Source: Kwoniella bestiolae CBS 10118
Taxonomy: Eukaryota; Basidiomycota; Tremellomycetes; Tremellales; Cryptococcaceae
NCBI RefSeq assembly: GCF_000512585.2
Contig: NC_089243.1
Span: forward strand, 2,108,001 to 2,172,000
Length of the DNA stretch: 64,000 bases
Reading direction: 5' to 3'
Made by a program: the position numbers and the translations under genes. The notes beneath the pieces are model-generated. The model saw only the letters and a program-made list of their open reading frames with translations, did no database searches and was not told where the DNA came from. Below, one piece after another: positions 46,418 through 57,490 of the stretch (the stretch's first letter is position 1; each line of letters begins with the position of its first letter).

Positions 46418-48879
46418 ATGGCATCCTCAAGCAATGTGAATAAGAGAAACAACCTCAACCTGCATATCGACCTATCCTCTCCATCCACCTCTCCCTCATT
46501 CCAACATACACACAGCAACGCCCTGGCAGTGACCTCACCCACCAACACGTTCCGCTCTCGGTCCCCCTCAACATCCAAGATCTCACACCCACACGCACAA
46601 TCAGAACTACTGCCCACACCAGATAGCGGCAGTTTCGCACTCCCCTCGCCTAGTAATCCATTTCAACACGAGTTCTTACCTTCGCCTACCTCACCAAGCG
46701 GGAGTAGCAGGAAGAGGTGGATTAGGAGGATGATCAAGCGGAATTTCCATCCTACACCATTAGGATATGCGGTATTGCTCGGATTGCTCTTAACGCTTTT
46801 ATATACGTTTAGCAATAATCATCCAGCAGGATATAGGATAACAACGTCCCTGCAGGAAGAAGAACAAGGGTATATAGATATAGTGGAGAACGAGGATAAG
46901 GAAGTAATACAGACCAAACCAATCTTACAAGAACTACCATCGATATACTCTGAATATTTCCCCACCTTGTCCCTTCCATCGACCTTTACGGATAATCCAA
47001 AATTTTACCTCCTCTCTCGAAAGCTCAACGACTTTCTAATCCGTCCAATACTCTCACATGACGATGCGAAATCGCAAAACTACGAGGGGTGTCCAAGAGA
47101 GTTGAGCGATAAATTAGTGAATCCAGATCAATATAATGGAGATGCGCAGTTCTGGATTGAGGATGTGACTGCGCAGGAGATAGCTTCTAGAAGGGCTGGT
47201 GTGATTAGGTGGTTGGAGGATAGGAATAACAAGGGAGATGAGATACTGGGAAACAAGGGTGAGGGGAGGGGGAGGGGGATCGTTTTGACGGGTGGGAATC
47301 AGGTGAGTCGGGATGGTTTCGCTGGTATGAGATGTATAAGAGGGAATTCGTTTTGTACCACTTTTTTGGTCTTTTCGCCTCTGTCTCATCTCTCGTATTG
47401 ATGATTCGTCCAGCCACCTGACTCTGACTGTCTCTCCAGGACACAACACTCCGGACTATAACAGCTATCAAACACCTACGACGACTCGGCGTCGACCTTC
47501 CTATCGAGGTATTCCATTATTCCGATGAGCTACATGATAGAGGTCAGAGGGATGAGATTGAAGCGCTGGGTGCTACGTTGAGGGAAGCGAAGGGCCTGGA
47601 GAAGGTCTCGGGGGTATGGAAGGTGGGTGATATACACCCTCACATGCAAAAGTGAAAAGTGCTAATGTTTGGGGTTGGTGATTTGTGCGAGTAGAACTGG
47701 CAGGTGAGTATTTCATCATCGAGCATCATATAACCTAATCTACACGCCGTGCTCGTGCTCCCTCTGTCTCGTCCCGAACTTAGCTAACCCCCTCCCCAGA
47801 TCAAAGGCCTTGCCCTTGTCCAATCATCCTTCCGCGAAATCCTATACCTCGACTCCGACAACGTGCCCCTGCGATCCCCTGTCCACCTATTCGACTCCGA
47901 CATCTACACCTCCAACGGCCGCGCAGTATTCTGGCCGGACCTCTCAAAGGACCATCCCGACAATGCTATCTGGCGTCTGATTGGAGATACCTGTTCATTG
48001 AATTTATGGACGTTTGAGAGCGGTCAGATCGTAATTGATAAGGCAGGTAATGACGGGTTGAACCTCGTTGCGCTGGTCATAGCGAGCGAGATGATGCACG
48101 AACGTGAATTTTGGTTCAAGATGTGCGGAGGGGATAAAGATACGTTCAGATGGGCTTTTAGGATTCTTGGGATTGATTTTGGGGTCTCGCCCAGGTGGAT
48201 GTCTGCGTTGGGTGTTAGGAACGATTATGAGGGTGGGAGGTTTTGTGGACAGTGAGTTGGAGTTTGTTTCGATTCTCTTTCTGGTTCGCCGATGTATGAT
48301 ATTGATATATATGAACTTGGTTAGCTCCGTCCTGCAATATGATTTGGATACGCCCGAGGGGTTTACGAGACCGCCTCCGTTGTTCGTGCACTCGTGAGTG
48401 TGGTTACCTCCGTTAAACTGTTTCATCATCCCCCCAAATCACGTTTCATATACGGAACTCCCGTCATGCTATTGCTCATAATGTATACTGCAAATACTGA
48501 CTTCTGTCTGCCCTAGAAACCTGCTCAAACATCTCGGCTCAAGTGGATTAGGCAAAGGCAACCTATTCACACACATTGTGAGTCCCTCCTCCCTTCTCTC
48601 TACCTTTCCATCCCATCTACCTCGCTAATACCTCCAACCCAGCGCCGAATGTCAAACGACTACTCCGCCAACCCATCACTGAACTACGCCCATTCATGGG
48701 TATACATGGGCGAAGCACGGGGTATGTGTCTAGATTTAGATTGGCACGACCATACCCCGCAGGAGTTAAGGGATGTGGAATGGCCAGAGACGATCAGTGT
48801 GGACGAGGAGGAGGGAGGGGTGTTTGAGGGTTTTGAGGAAGGGTGGTTCGAGGAAGGTGGGAGAATTGGAGGGTGGTAG
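46418..48879 (+). CDS. Golgi alpha-mannosyltransferase, GT71/MNN1 type
   Basis: Seven exons: 46418-47302, 47440-47622, 47695-47703, 47800-48251, 48325-48393, 48517-48577 and 48643-48879; 631 residues. A type II topology is visible: about 110 Ser/Pro-rich residues, a basic stretch RKRWIRRMIKR, then the anchor GYAVLLGLLLTLLYTFS. The lumenal catalytic domain has GIVLTGGNQ, LGVDLPIEVFHYSDEL, NWQIKGLALVQSSFREILYL and the DxD-type DSDNVPL. These match the MNN1-like alpha-1,3-mannosyltransferases that cap cell-wall and capsule glycans. The 9-base exon 3 codes NWQ, inside a conserved W-Q-I-K motif, so it must be included. Acceptor specificity is unknown. Confidence 0.88.
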
Positions 48880-49292
48880 GGAAGTTGTGAATTTTGGGTT
48901 TATTGGTATACACGCTTGGACACGGTCATTGGACTGGAAGGGGATACTCTTGAGTACATGCACGGTAAGATTGTAGCATACACACGGAGGCGAATCAGGC
49001 ATAACATAACATAGTCATACTCGATATTTCCGACACACGAAATAACTCATTTCTGCTGAGCAGAAGACACGAACCATAGATATATAGATGCGATGTAATG
49101 TATGTATCATAGTGGTGCAATCGTCGTACTGAAGAATTGCAGACCACTGGTTTCGAATAACTTTGCTTCATTCTCCACCATTCTACCAACGACATACAAG
49201 TTGAACGGAATTGTTAGACTTCTTCTGCAATATCCATAAAGCTGATCTGATCATGACACCCCATACCTGATGAGGTGTCTCCTGCTCTGCCT
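48880..49292. other. Convergent 3' spacer
   Basis: Between the mannosyltransferase end and the small leftward ORF. Nothing further is recognised. Confidence 0.4.
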
Positions 49293-49508
49293 TCAATAGT
49301 CCTCGTCCAGCGTTTCAGATCTCGCATCAAAACTTTCGGAATCTGGTATTTTGGTATTGATGTCGGGGACCAAACGTGAGACGTCGGTATCTGCAGGAGC
49401 AATGTTAGTCCGACGTCCGACGTACCTTCGCCATCCCACTGCAAAGTGTTCCCGCAGACAAGTCATAGTAGGGTATCTCCACTCACCGAACTCAACGTGA
49501 CTACTCAT
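49293..49508 (-). CDS. Possible 39-residue spliced small protein
   Basis: Two exons leftward, 49508-49487 and 49390-49293, joined by a good GTGAGT donor and CTGCAG acceptor (96-base intron), encode MSSHVEFDTDVSRLVPDIN and a further 20 acidic residues ending LDEDY. No family is recognised. The start lies only 34 bases after the stop codon of the gene upstream on the same strand, so it may share its transcript. The alternative is that this is just a spliced 3' untranslated region with a chance frame. Confidence 0.4.
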   Translation of the reverse strand: MSSHVEFGEWRYPTMTCLREHFAVGWRRYVGRRTNIAPADTDVSRLVPDINTKIPDSESFDARSETLDEDY

Positions 49509-49542
49509 CCCGACCTTCAAACCTCGCTTAATCGTAATCACT

Positions 49543-50619
49543 TCACCTCATCCTACTCGCTTTACCCCCCCTCATAATATTCGAGCACCCATAACTATCC
49601 TCATAAATGACCTCCCCCGCCATTGCCCAAAAATGCATATGATTCTGATCCGTCTTGATGTCCATTCCCTTCTTCCCGTGAATTTTCTCCATCTCCTCTC
49701 GCTTCTTCGATTTCGGTTTATTCTGTTTTATACGTAATTTCTCGAAAAACACGTAGGCACCATAAAATACCTTGGACGTGCAGCCCGACCTGGCACCATG
49801 TTTCTCCAGAAAATCCTTAATCTGTTTATGTTGGATAGTCACATCCTGCGAAGGGGTCTGCTTGGAGAAAGTCTTGGCTATTTCCCTCCCAAACCCTGCC
49901 ATTGTTACTCCCGGTCTCCTAAGATGCGCATCAAGCTTGGTCCGCACATCATCGCACGTATCGAATATCACTATTCCACCTGGATGATCTTCCCCCTCCA
50001 GAGTAACGGACGACACGTCATATTCCTCTTCCAACTCCTTCTTCGTCTTGGTCTTGCTCTTCTCCTTATCCCCTGAGGCTGAATCGCCGGTCTTAGCCTT
50101 CTTAGTTGGAGGCTGTTTCCTACTGATCTTGATCCCCTTGCGTTCGCGCTTGACGAAGAACCGATGTGCCCCAGGATATGTATCGCTCCATTGACCCTTC
50201 TGACCGCTCTCCTTCATAAAGCGCTGATACGCATTATTGCTCACTCCTATCGCATCGCAGAATTCATATACCTTCATTTCTCCCGAGTTGATGAACGATC
50301 GGATCTTGTTACGGATCTGCGCGGGGGAGTACTTGATAATGTCCAATGATGGATCGTCTTCGTCATCAGATTCTGAGACTAGGTCATCGATCTTTGATTG
50401 GATGAGGTCATTGATCAGGGGTTGAGGATTGGGGGTTTCCGTCTCTTATTGTACGGCTTCGACGAGGGAGTCGATATCTCGTTTCTTGCCTTTGCCCTTG
50501 GTCGCTGTGGGTTTGGACGAAGGAGCAGGGACGTTGGTGTCGGCTGGGGGTTGCTCGGTCAGAGGTGGTCGAGCGGGTGGTCGAGCGGGTGGTTGCGCTT
50601 TGGCTTTACGAGGTGGCAT
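49543..50619 (-). CDS. Nuclear-type protein with two DUF7726-like repeats
   Basis: Modelled as exons 50619-50455 and 50391-49543, 337 residues. The N-terminus is Pro/Ala/Lys-rich with KGKGKKRD. Repeat 1 (residues about 75-140) has IRNKIRSFINSGEMKVYEFC then YPGAHRFFVKRE. Repeat 2 (about 200-285) has VRTKLDAHLRRPGVTMAGFG then FYGAYVFFEKLR. This arrangement matches a fungal domain of unknown function that I believe is catalogued as DUF7726. The basic composition suggests a nuclear or DNA-bound role, but that is inference. A TAA at 50448-50446 lies in frame between the start and repeat 1. The model removes it with a 63-base intron that has an unusual GTACAA donor. If that intron is false, the gene starts later or is interrupted. 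Confidence 0.65.
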
Positions 50620-51056
50620 GCTGGGTTATGTGTCGCTGGTCCAGTCTGACTTGGGAAGAGAGATAGGCGTCAGATAATATGACAATGATGATGACAGCGA
50701 GAGGGATGTATATGGTGGTTTTGGGTGTGGGAACATTCCTCTCTCATCTCATAGACTATTTAAAAGTACGACGCGTATTAGAGATACTCGAGATAGTGAT
50801 TTCTTTTATGGAGGTGATGATATCATAATCACGTGACTAAACTTCCTCTCGCTCCGGCGTCAAGATGCATAAAAGGGGGTAGGGGGAGGGTATCTTCTTG
50901 GATCCTTTATACAAAGAGAATACACAAGTACAGGGATAATATACATACAAAAAATAAACAGCCGAATGCCATTACACTCGCTTTGCTCCATCCAGAGCAC
51001 CATATTCTGTCGTTTGCACTGTCTTGACCTTGACTGACCTATTCGGACTTGCCACC
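50620..51056. promoter_or_regulatory. Divergent promoter region
   Basis: 437 bases between the starts of the two-repeat protein and the DMT transporter. A CACGTGA motif occurs near 50831. No coding frame is supported. Confidence 0.4.
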
Positions 51057-52352
51057 ATGATTGACCCTCTAACAACCATGACTCGCAATATCATAGCCAA
51101 GATACTAGATAGCACCTTCGCGCCCACGGCCTTAGCCCTATTCTCCGACCTGATGTTCGTCCTGATAGACGGTGTCGTGCAAGTCCTAGAGGAAGAGCAT
51201 GGTATACCAACAGGTCAAATCGTATTCATACGAATGGTGGGTCTGACCCCAATATCCACACAGATCTGTAATATTCTCCGCTCAGCTCTATGATAGGTAT
51301 CGACCCTCATATTCTGCTTCGTCTACCTATCATACACCCACCCGTCTTTCCTCAAGGAATCGACTAAATCGCCTAAAGCCCCGTTGATCTGGGTGCGGGG
51401 TGTCAACAACTCCCTAGTGATTATCTTGATGTACGCTTCGCTCCTCTACATCACCTTATCGGAATGCACCGTCATCCTTCACCTGCGTCCCTTCCCCGTG
51501 GGACTGTTGTGTTTCCTGATCCTGAGAGAGAGGTTCTCGATAGTTCAGCTGGTGGCCAGTAGTAAGTGGTTGTCTCCAGACGATCCGGTTTGTCGTTTTT
51601 GCTGATTCATTGTCTCTTCCAGTCATCTCGTTCCACGCCGTCATCCTTGTTATCCAACCTTCTTCCTTGTTCCATCCTCACGACCCTTCTCCCAGCCATA
51701 ACCGAGCTCTGGGTTTCACCCTGGCTATACTTAGCACTCTGACCAGCTCGGTCGATTTCCTCCTCTTAAGAAAGATAGGCAAAGTAGATCCAATCTTGAT
51801 ACTGGGTGTATTCGCATGTACCGCACTACTTCTCGGACCATTGTAAGTTCCCTTCACTTCATGATCACATCCGTATTCTAATTCGGGCGAACACTACAGA
51901 CAAATGGTGGTATTCCACATCTCACCGGTGTTGGACCTCACAGCGAAAGTATGGGGTTTACTGACTACCGTGGCCGTAAGCCTCCCTTCTCCTTCACACT
52001 GATGATTACGTCTAAATACCTCCACAGGTATGCGGCTTCCTAGCCCAAGTCGCTATCGTCCTGTCTCTCCAACGCGCGTCGGGAGGTAGCATAGCGATAC
52101 TAGGATACCTCCAAGTAGTCTTCGCGATGATCATCCAATGGCTGTTCGTTAGGGAGATGCCTAATTGGCTGGCTGGGCTGGGGATGGGTGTCATTGTCCT
52201 TGCTGGAATCTGGTCTGCCGTAAGTCCCATGTCCACGAGAAAATAATGATACGGACGCTGATTGGTAGGATCGGAAGCAGTACGGTACTGAGAAGTTGGA
52301 AATGGGGGATCAAGGCGAAATAGAGCGGTTATTAGCCGGTGAAGAATCGTAA
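51057..52352 (+). CDS. DMT superfamily (EamA-type) transporter
   Basis: Six exons: 51057-51236, 51297-51561, 51623-51842, 51900-51975, 52028-52219 and 52269-52352; 338 residues. About ten hydrophobic segments are visible, for instance LIFCFVYLSYTH, LVIILMYASLLYITLSECTV, PVGLLCFLILRERFSIVQLV, ISFHAVILVIQP and YLQVVFAMIIQWLFVREMPN. The internal two-fold pattern with LRERFS / VREMPN ends is the EamA drug/metabolite transporter layout, close to fungal YMR253C-like and SLC35G-like proteins. The ATG sits in a strong context (GCCACC before it). Substrate is unknown. Confidence 0.85.
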
Positions 52353-53083
52353 TACAGTATTTTGAAAGTCATCTGACATGTCTATGTATGCGTTACGGTC
52401 ACCTCCCGCATAGGTATTTCGGTACCTTTGTAATGCCAAGAAAGGGTCTGGGATGATCTGAGTGCAGTACATAATGCACTTGGTCCTTGCACATTACGGA
52501 CATGATGTTTTACAGTACATTTGGTGAAGCGTCGTACTGCACTTGCGGCGACAGATAAGCCAAGCGAGAACTCCGGATCAAACTCTGGCCCGGTGAGATC
52601 GTGCTGTAATCCGGTCAATCGGAAGCCGGTGGAAGTGATCGTCAGATCTTCGCTCCCGCTGGGAATCACACGAAAGGGCACAGATACTCGAGATGAGAAA
52701 GTAACACTTTCAGGCGAGATGCCGGTAAAAGGATTTACATACGCCAGAATATTTACCCTTTTTTCGACCAGGGACCTATTTTTACGGTATAACATATGCC
52801 GAGAGTGATCTACTACCCCACCTGGTTAGATTCAATTGTGTGTCAGCTGATGATACCCCGCTAGAGGATCCCCACGGTTCTCCAAGAGGCTACCGACGGT
52901 TTTTGAATGGCAGTATGGGTGTGAAAGAATAGCGCAATGTCTGAACCTTAGTATCACGTCGGAACAATGGTCCTCCGGTAGATGAATACATAAAGCACCC
53001 AGTTCTTGGCAGATCGTTTCTTCCCCCTCCCCCATTTTTGTGCTTGGACTTACATTTCACATACCCTACGTTTGATAGACACA
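52353..53083. other. Spacer with one weak 137-codon minus-strand frame
   Basis: An uninterrupted minus-strand frame at 52795-52382 starts with ATG and contains VIPSGSEDLTITSTGFRLTG, but no family is recognised and no splice or promoter context supports it. It may be a chance frame or a gene remnant. The rest is the promoter of the downstream transporter. Confidence 0.3.
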
Positions 53084-55225
53084 ATGAACAACGTAGATAT
53101 TGACGAGAAGCACGATATCCAACATGTCGAGTTGGAGAATGGATCGACCAAGCTTGAAAGTGGCGGATACAACTATGTGCCCGGTAGTGACGATGAGAAG
53201 CGTTTGGTCAGGAAGATCGATAGACATCTCTTGCCGATGTTGTGGTTGATGTATGTCTTCAACTGTAAGTCTATACTACTCCGTGCTAAAATGTCACCAC
53301 AAGAACCCTACCTAGTTCATACTGCGTGCGCGATTGTGGCGGAATGACTTTTCCCGTTCGAAGGGTCCTTTGACCTGCTTTTCTTTGCGTCGCATTTTCG
53401 AACGGGTCTCTTCTCTCTTTCAAGCTATCAGAACAGGCCCTGACATCAGTTTCATGACCCAAAGATTTAGACAGAACGAACATCGGGGTGAATAGCAGTC
53501 TTTCTTTCGTTCAATAGACCATTGCTGATGATCCCCCAACAGAATGCAAAAGTAGGAGGCATGGAGAAAGACCTGCACCTCACTTCGTCCCAATACTCTT
53601 TGGTTCTATCTATCTTCTTTGTCGTGAGTGTAGCGAAACTTAGTACATGGTCTGACGTAGCATTCAACGGTAATTAACAACATTCGTAACTTAGGGATAT
53701 CTTCTCAATGAAGTCCCGTGCAATATGATCCTGTCCCGATCGAAACCCAGTATCTTCTTGCCCACCGTCATGGTCCTTTGGGGAGGTATGAGTGTCGGAG
53801 CGAAGGGAATCAACTCTTTGGGAGGCATGGTGGCTTTCCGGATGGTCCTTGGCTTAGTCGAGGCGGGCTTCTTGTGGGTCGAAGCTTAAAAACCATTTTT
53901 TCTCGAAAGTGCCACTCATCTTTTCTTACTTGTTCAGCCCCGGTGTCATGTTATTGCTTTCATGTTGGTACAAGGTGAGTTTCCACCCTGCTCTCGAGTG
54001 GATATATCGTATACTGACAAAGGATCAGCCCGCGGAATTGTCCAAACGAATTGCCCTGTTTTATACCGCCTCGTTGGTCTCTGGAGCTTTCGGAGGTCTT
54101 TTGGCGGGTGGTATCATCCAAGGGATGGAGGGATTAGGCAACACCAGAGGGTGGAAATGGTATGTAATCGCAACAAGAGCTCTGTACGATACATCACTAA
54201 CTCCAGGTTCAGGTTGTTCATCATCGAAGGAAGCTTGACAGTCGTCATTGCCATCGCGGCTTATTTCGTCCTACCAAACTACCCGACCACCACTAAATGG
54301 TTATCCGAGGCCGAGAAGGAGTTGGCAGTAGCTAGGTTGGCTGTTGGACATGAAGAAGGGTCAGATATGACTCACGGGGAAGCTTTCATGGCTGCTTTGA
54401 AGGATCCAAAGACATGGGTAAGTCAAGAAAAATCGACGAAAGTGGCGGTGACTGAAAATTTGAAAATAGGTTTTCATGTTAATCTACAACGTCCTCAACT
54501 CTGTCGGCACGATTTCCTACTTCTTCCCAACACTGATGTCCGGCCTCGGCTATAAAGGACGAACAGCACAATGTGAGTTGATAATATGAAGTTGCGGAAA
54601 GGACGAATGCTAATTTTTCGTTTTTTTTTTTTTTCTTTTTTTTCTTTTTTTCTTTTTTCCCCTCTCTTTGTCTTCTTTTTCTTCCTCCCCTTTCTTTTGG
54701 AAACGTTGGACGCAGTCATGACCGTGCCTATTTACGTCGTTGCGCTTGTCATTTCCGTCGCGAATGGCTGGAATGCGGACAGGACAGGTCAAAAGGCATA
54801 CACGGTCCTAGGTGCTTGCTGCTGCGGAGTGATTAGCTTCATCATCTGTGCCACAGTCCACAACAACGCTGTCAGGTGAGTTCAACAATTCGATGCGATC
54901 TCTGGCGGTCGCTGATGCTTTAAACAGGTACACATTCATCTGCTTCGGAGGTGCAGCTATCTGGACGAGTGTTCCGATCTTCCTCAGTTGGATGGTTACG
55001 ATGTTCCAAGGGCGAGAGTCTCGAGCTATCTCGATTGCCATTATCAATGGGTTCGGTAACCTCGCTTCGGTCTACGGTTCTTTCTTCTGGCCTGCCAAGG
55101 ACGCTCCTCGATACGTCAAGGGTTTCAGTATCACTACTTCTCTGATTGGGCTCGCTGCAGTTTTGGTCGCGTTGACTAAGTGGAAATATCAAGACAAAGG
55201 ATTCGCAGGTATTCCTAGGCGATAA
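53084..55225 (+). CDS. Anion:cation symporter family MFS transporter
   Basis: Ten exons: 53084-53264, 53465-53487, 53543-53623, 53695-53873, 53938-53974, 54029-54159, 54213-54417, 54470-54572, 54716-54875 and 54928-55225; 465 residues. The sequence DRHLLPMLWLMYVFNYLDRT followed by NIGNAKVGGMEKDL is the ACS-family signature (Tna1 nicotinate and Dal5-like permeases). It continues with LLNEVPCNMILSRSKPSIFL, VLGLVEAGFFPGVMLLLSCW and a second half starting FMTVPIYVVALVISV. Twelve segments are expected in the plasma membrane. Exon 2 has only 23 bases. The intron before exon 9 contains long T runs. Substrate is not predictable; a carboxylate or vitamin is likely for the family. Confidence 0.88.
54614..54660. 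repeat. T-rich tract in an MFS intron
   Basis: Long T runs broken by single C bases, within the intron 54573-54715 of the transporter gene, forming an extreme polypyrimidine tract. Length may vary or be mis-sequenced. Confidence 0.7.
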
Positions 55226-55934
55226 TTGGGCAAAATCAGTCGGTGGAGTGGAGTGTTAAAGCTTCTGGAAGAAGATGACAAGGGGTCTGCTTTGAAAAAA
55301 GAAAGTTAATGGAATGTATACGGGTAATTTTAGGTTGATAATAAATGGTGTACTGTGAATTTATGAATTTGTAAGATGTGATGGATTTGGTGTTGGTCAA
55401 CGGTTATACTGTGAGGCAGCGAACGACCCCCTAGCTAGCTTCGTCGTTATCTCGCCCAATCGTCAATGTGTGAGCAAGCGAAAGAGCTTCCCATTACTAC
55501 AAAAGCTTGGAGGACACTCATGCCCTATGCGGGTGTAAACGGAGTGGAGGGAGATGTGCACGGTAGACCTGCCTATCTCACCTCTCATGAGAACATCTCA
55601 CATCCATTAGTCCTACTATGTCAATTACAGTCGTGAGCGCGGTTTTCCTCTTAAGCCCTTCCGATGTTTACAACGCAGTTTGCAGGTGTATTTAGGTTCG
55701 ATAGGTGTATGAACAATGCATGGACGATAGTATAATATGGATGTCGATGAAGTCACGATATAATGATAGATAAGATAACGATCTACTGTACAGTACTTAT
55801 AAACATGAGATATACTCGTCAACACGCACAATCAATATTTATATGGGTATGTACGTTCTCGTTCGATAAGGATTAAAATTCTAATGACGACTACACGATA
55901 ATTATATGATTGGAAGACGACGAAAGCAGAAACC
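55226..55934. other. Spacer downstream of the MFS transporter
   Basis: Contains the transporter's 3' region. No gene is seen until the exon relic that follows. Confidence 0.4.
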
Positions 55935-55939
55935 CATAA

Positions 55940-56061
55940 ACGAGAGTGACAGGTCTTTCTCCATACCTCCCACTTTTACATTCTGTTAGACTATCAATAA
56001 CAGGCCTATCAGGTGAACCAAGAGAAATAGACTTACCCCCCATTATGCACAATTAAGGTAA
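55940..56061 (-). pseudogene. Two-exon relic of an ACS-family MFS transporter
   Basis: Read leftward, 56061-56037 codes Y-L-N-C-A-stop-W-G, matching YLDRTNIG of the intact transporter position by position. A GTAAGT intron ends CTAACAG at 55983. The next exon from 55982 codes NVKVGGMEKDLSLS, against NAKVGGMEKDLHLT in the intact gene. Intron placement is the same. After this the similarity stops, and no other transporter exons were found nearby. It carries an in-frame stop and lacks the rest of the gene, so it is dead. Confidence 0.7.
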
Positions 56062-56170
56062 CTGATGTTTTTATCAGCTTTGATTGATGTCTGTGCTTCG
56101 GAAAAGAGAGTTACCCAGTCAAGATTCAGATCAGCCACACGATATGGAAAGTACTTGCCAGCCACTCACC

Positions 56171-57490
56171 TTATTCATGTTCCACTTCCACTTCGACTGC
56201 GGGATTGTACAGGTCCGTGAATTCAGGTGCTTCTCTTCTGGGATAATTCCAATAGATATAACGTTCTCTTTGCTCTCTGATCATGAGCAAAAGATGTTCG
56301 TAGAGGATAAGGTCAATTCTTTGTGGGTGGTCGGCCATTCCAACCTTAGCTAGGGTTGCGTGATATTGGTTGAAATTCAAACTACTATCCCTTCTAGCGT
56401 ATGGTTTCAGGGCAGAGCCATTGAAGGCCCGAGTAGGAGAAATACTGTCTTTGCCACAATTATCTCGGTTTTGACCAGCAAGCGCATCGACCAGCATACA
56501 AGCGGAGTATATATCGCATAGGCCGTGGCAACAGGCGAAGGATTTCTTGCCTACGGGATGAGGGAGTAAGGTCCCAAATAAAGTTTGTTCCGACTAGTGG
56601 GTTATTCCTGGGAGAGCGGGTATGTGATTGTCGTTGATCTTCCTTGATCCCTTGTAGTTCCTGTGGTAAATCTCGTAGGCAAGAAGCTATGAGACAAACG
56701 CATCACATCAACACGAGGAGAAATGAGTATACCGAAAAGTCAGCCTACGAACCTTTCTAGTTGCTAAGAAGGCGAATCGCAATTCCTCTGGATCGGCATC
56801 GATGTTGACTTGATAAACATTTAAATCATTTAAACGTTTCTTTGACAGACTATCACTTGATCGTTGGGGTTCAGGTGTCGGATAGCGACGAATGGTAACC
56901 CAAGATCAGTGATGACGTCTGGAAAGACTTTGGTAGGGTCCCATTTGAAGTTAATTTCCGGACCCAAAAGACCTCGTGGGACTTGGAGCTTCTCTTGTTC
57001 CGTCAATGGGACGATAACAGTTGTATATCTATGATGAGCATATGGGATCAGCTCAACGATCTCTTTCTATCGTGGTAGGAGGAGGACAGTACACTCACCG
57101 ATCGACAGTTTTCACAACAGTAAGGAAATGATTCTTCATATCTTCCTTGATCTTATGACCATCGGCGAGAGCATGGAATATCGCCAATAAGTCGGTTGCG
57201 GAATAAGGAAAGGTAAGACCTTTCTTGAGGAGCTTTCCATCCGTATCGATGTATTGTTGGATCCACCATTCATGCCTCTCGTCGAACTGTTCACGAGGTC
57301 TGTATCTGGATCTGAACTCTTGGATGATCGTACGAGGGGAGCCGCTCTAATACATCGATCCCATCAGCTACTTTCGGAAAATGTGTGGACATATCGTGAG
57401 CGCACTCACGGAGTAAGGAATATTGAAACCACTCCTGTCCATCGTACAGAACGGCATGATCGCGCGAGAGAACTTCAACATTATAAGCAT
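56171..57490 (-). pseudogene. Uncharacterised gene with damaged or oddly spliced frame
   Basis: Good exons are 57490-57410, 57346-57099 and one starting at 57028, coding for MPFCTMDRSGFNIPYS, ERHEWWIQQYIDTDGKLLKK, GLTFPYSATDLLAIFHALAD and VPLTEQEKLQVPRGLLGPEI. Near 56845 the frame shifts, and coding sense resumes as KRLNDLNVYQVNIDADPEEL. Near 56594 a TAG interrupts the final segment (FACCHGLCDIYSACMLVDAL to the stop at 56171). Introns 56889-56840 and 56752-56594 would repair both, giving 325 residues, but their donors GTCGCT and GTTCGT are unlike every other donor here. No family is recognised. Either it has rare splice sites or it is decaying. Confidence 0.5.

Noticed and set aside
52382..52795. 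137-codon minus-strand frame as a gene
   Set aside because: No recognisable family, no splice context and an overlapping open frame on the other strand; reported only as part of the spacer.
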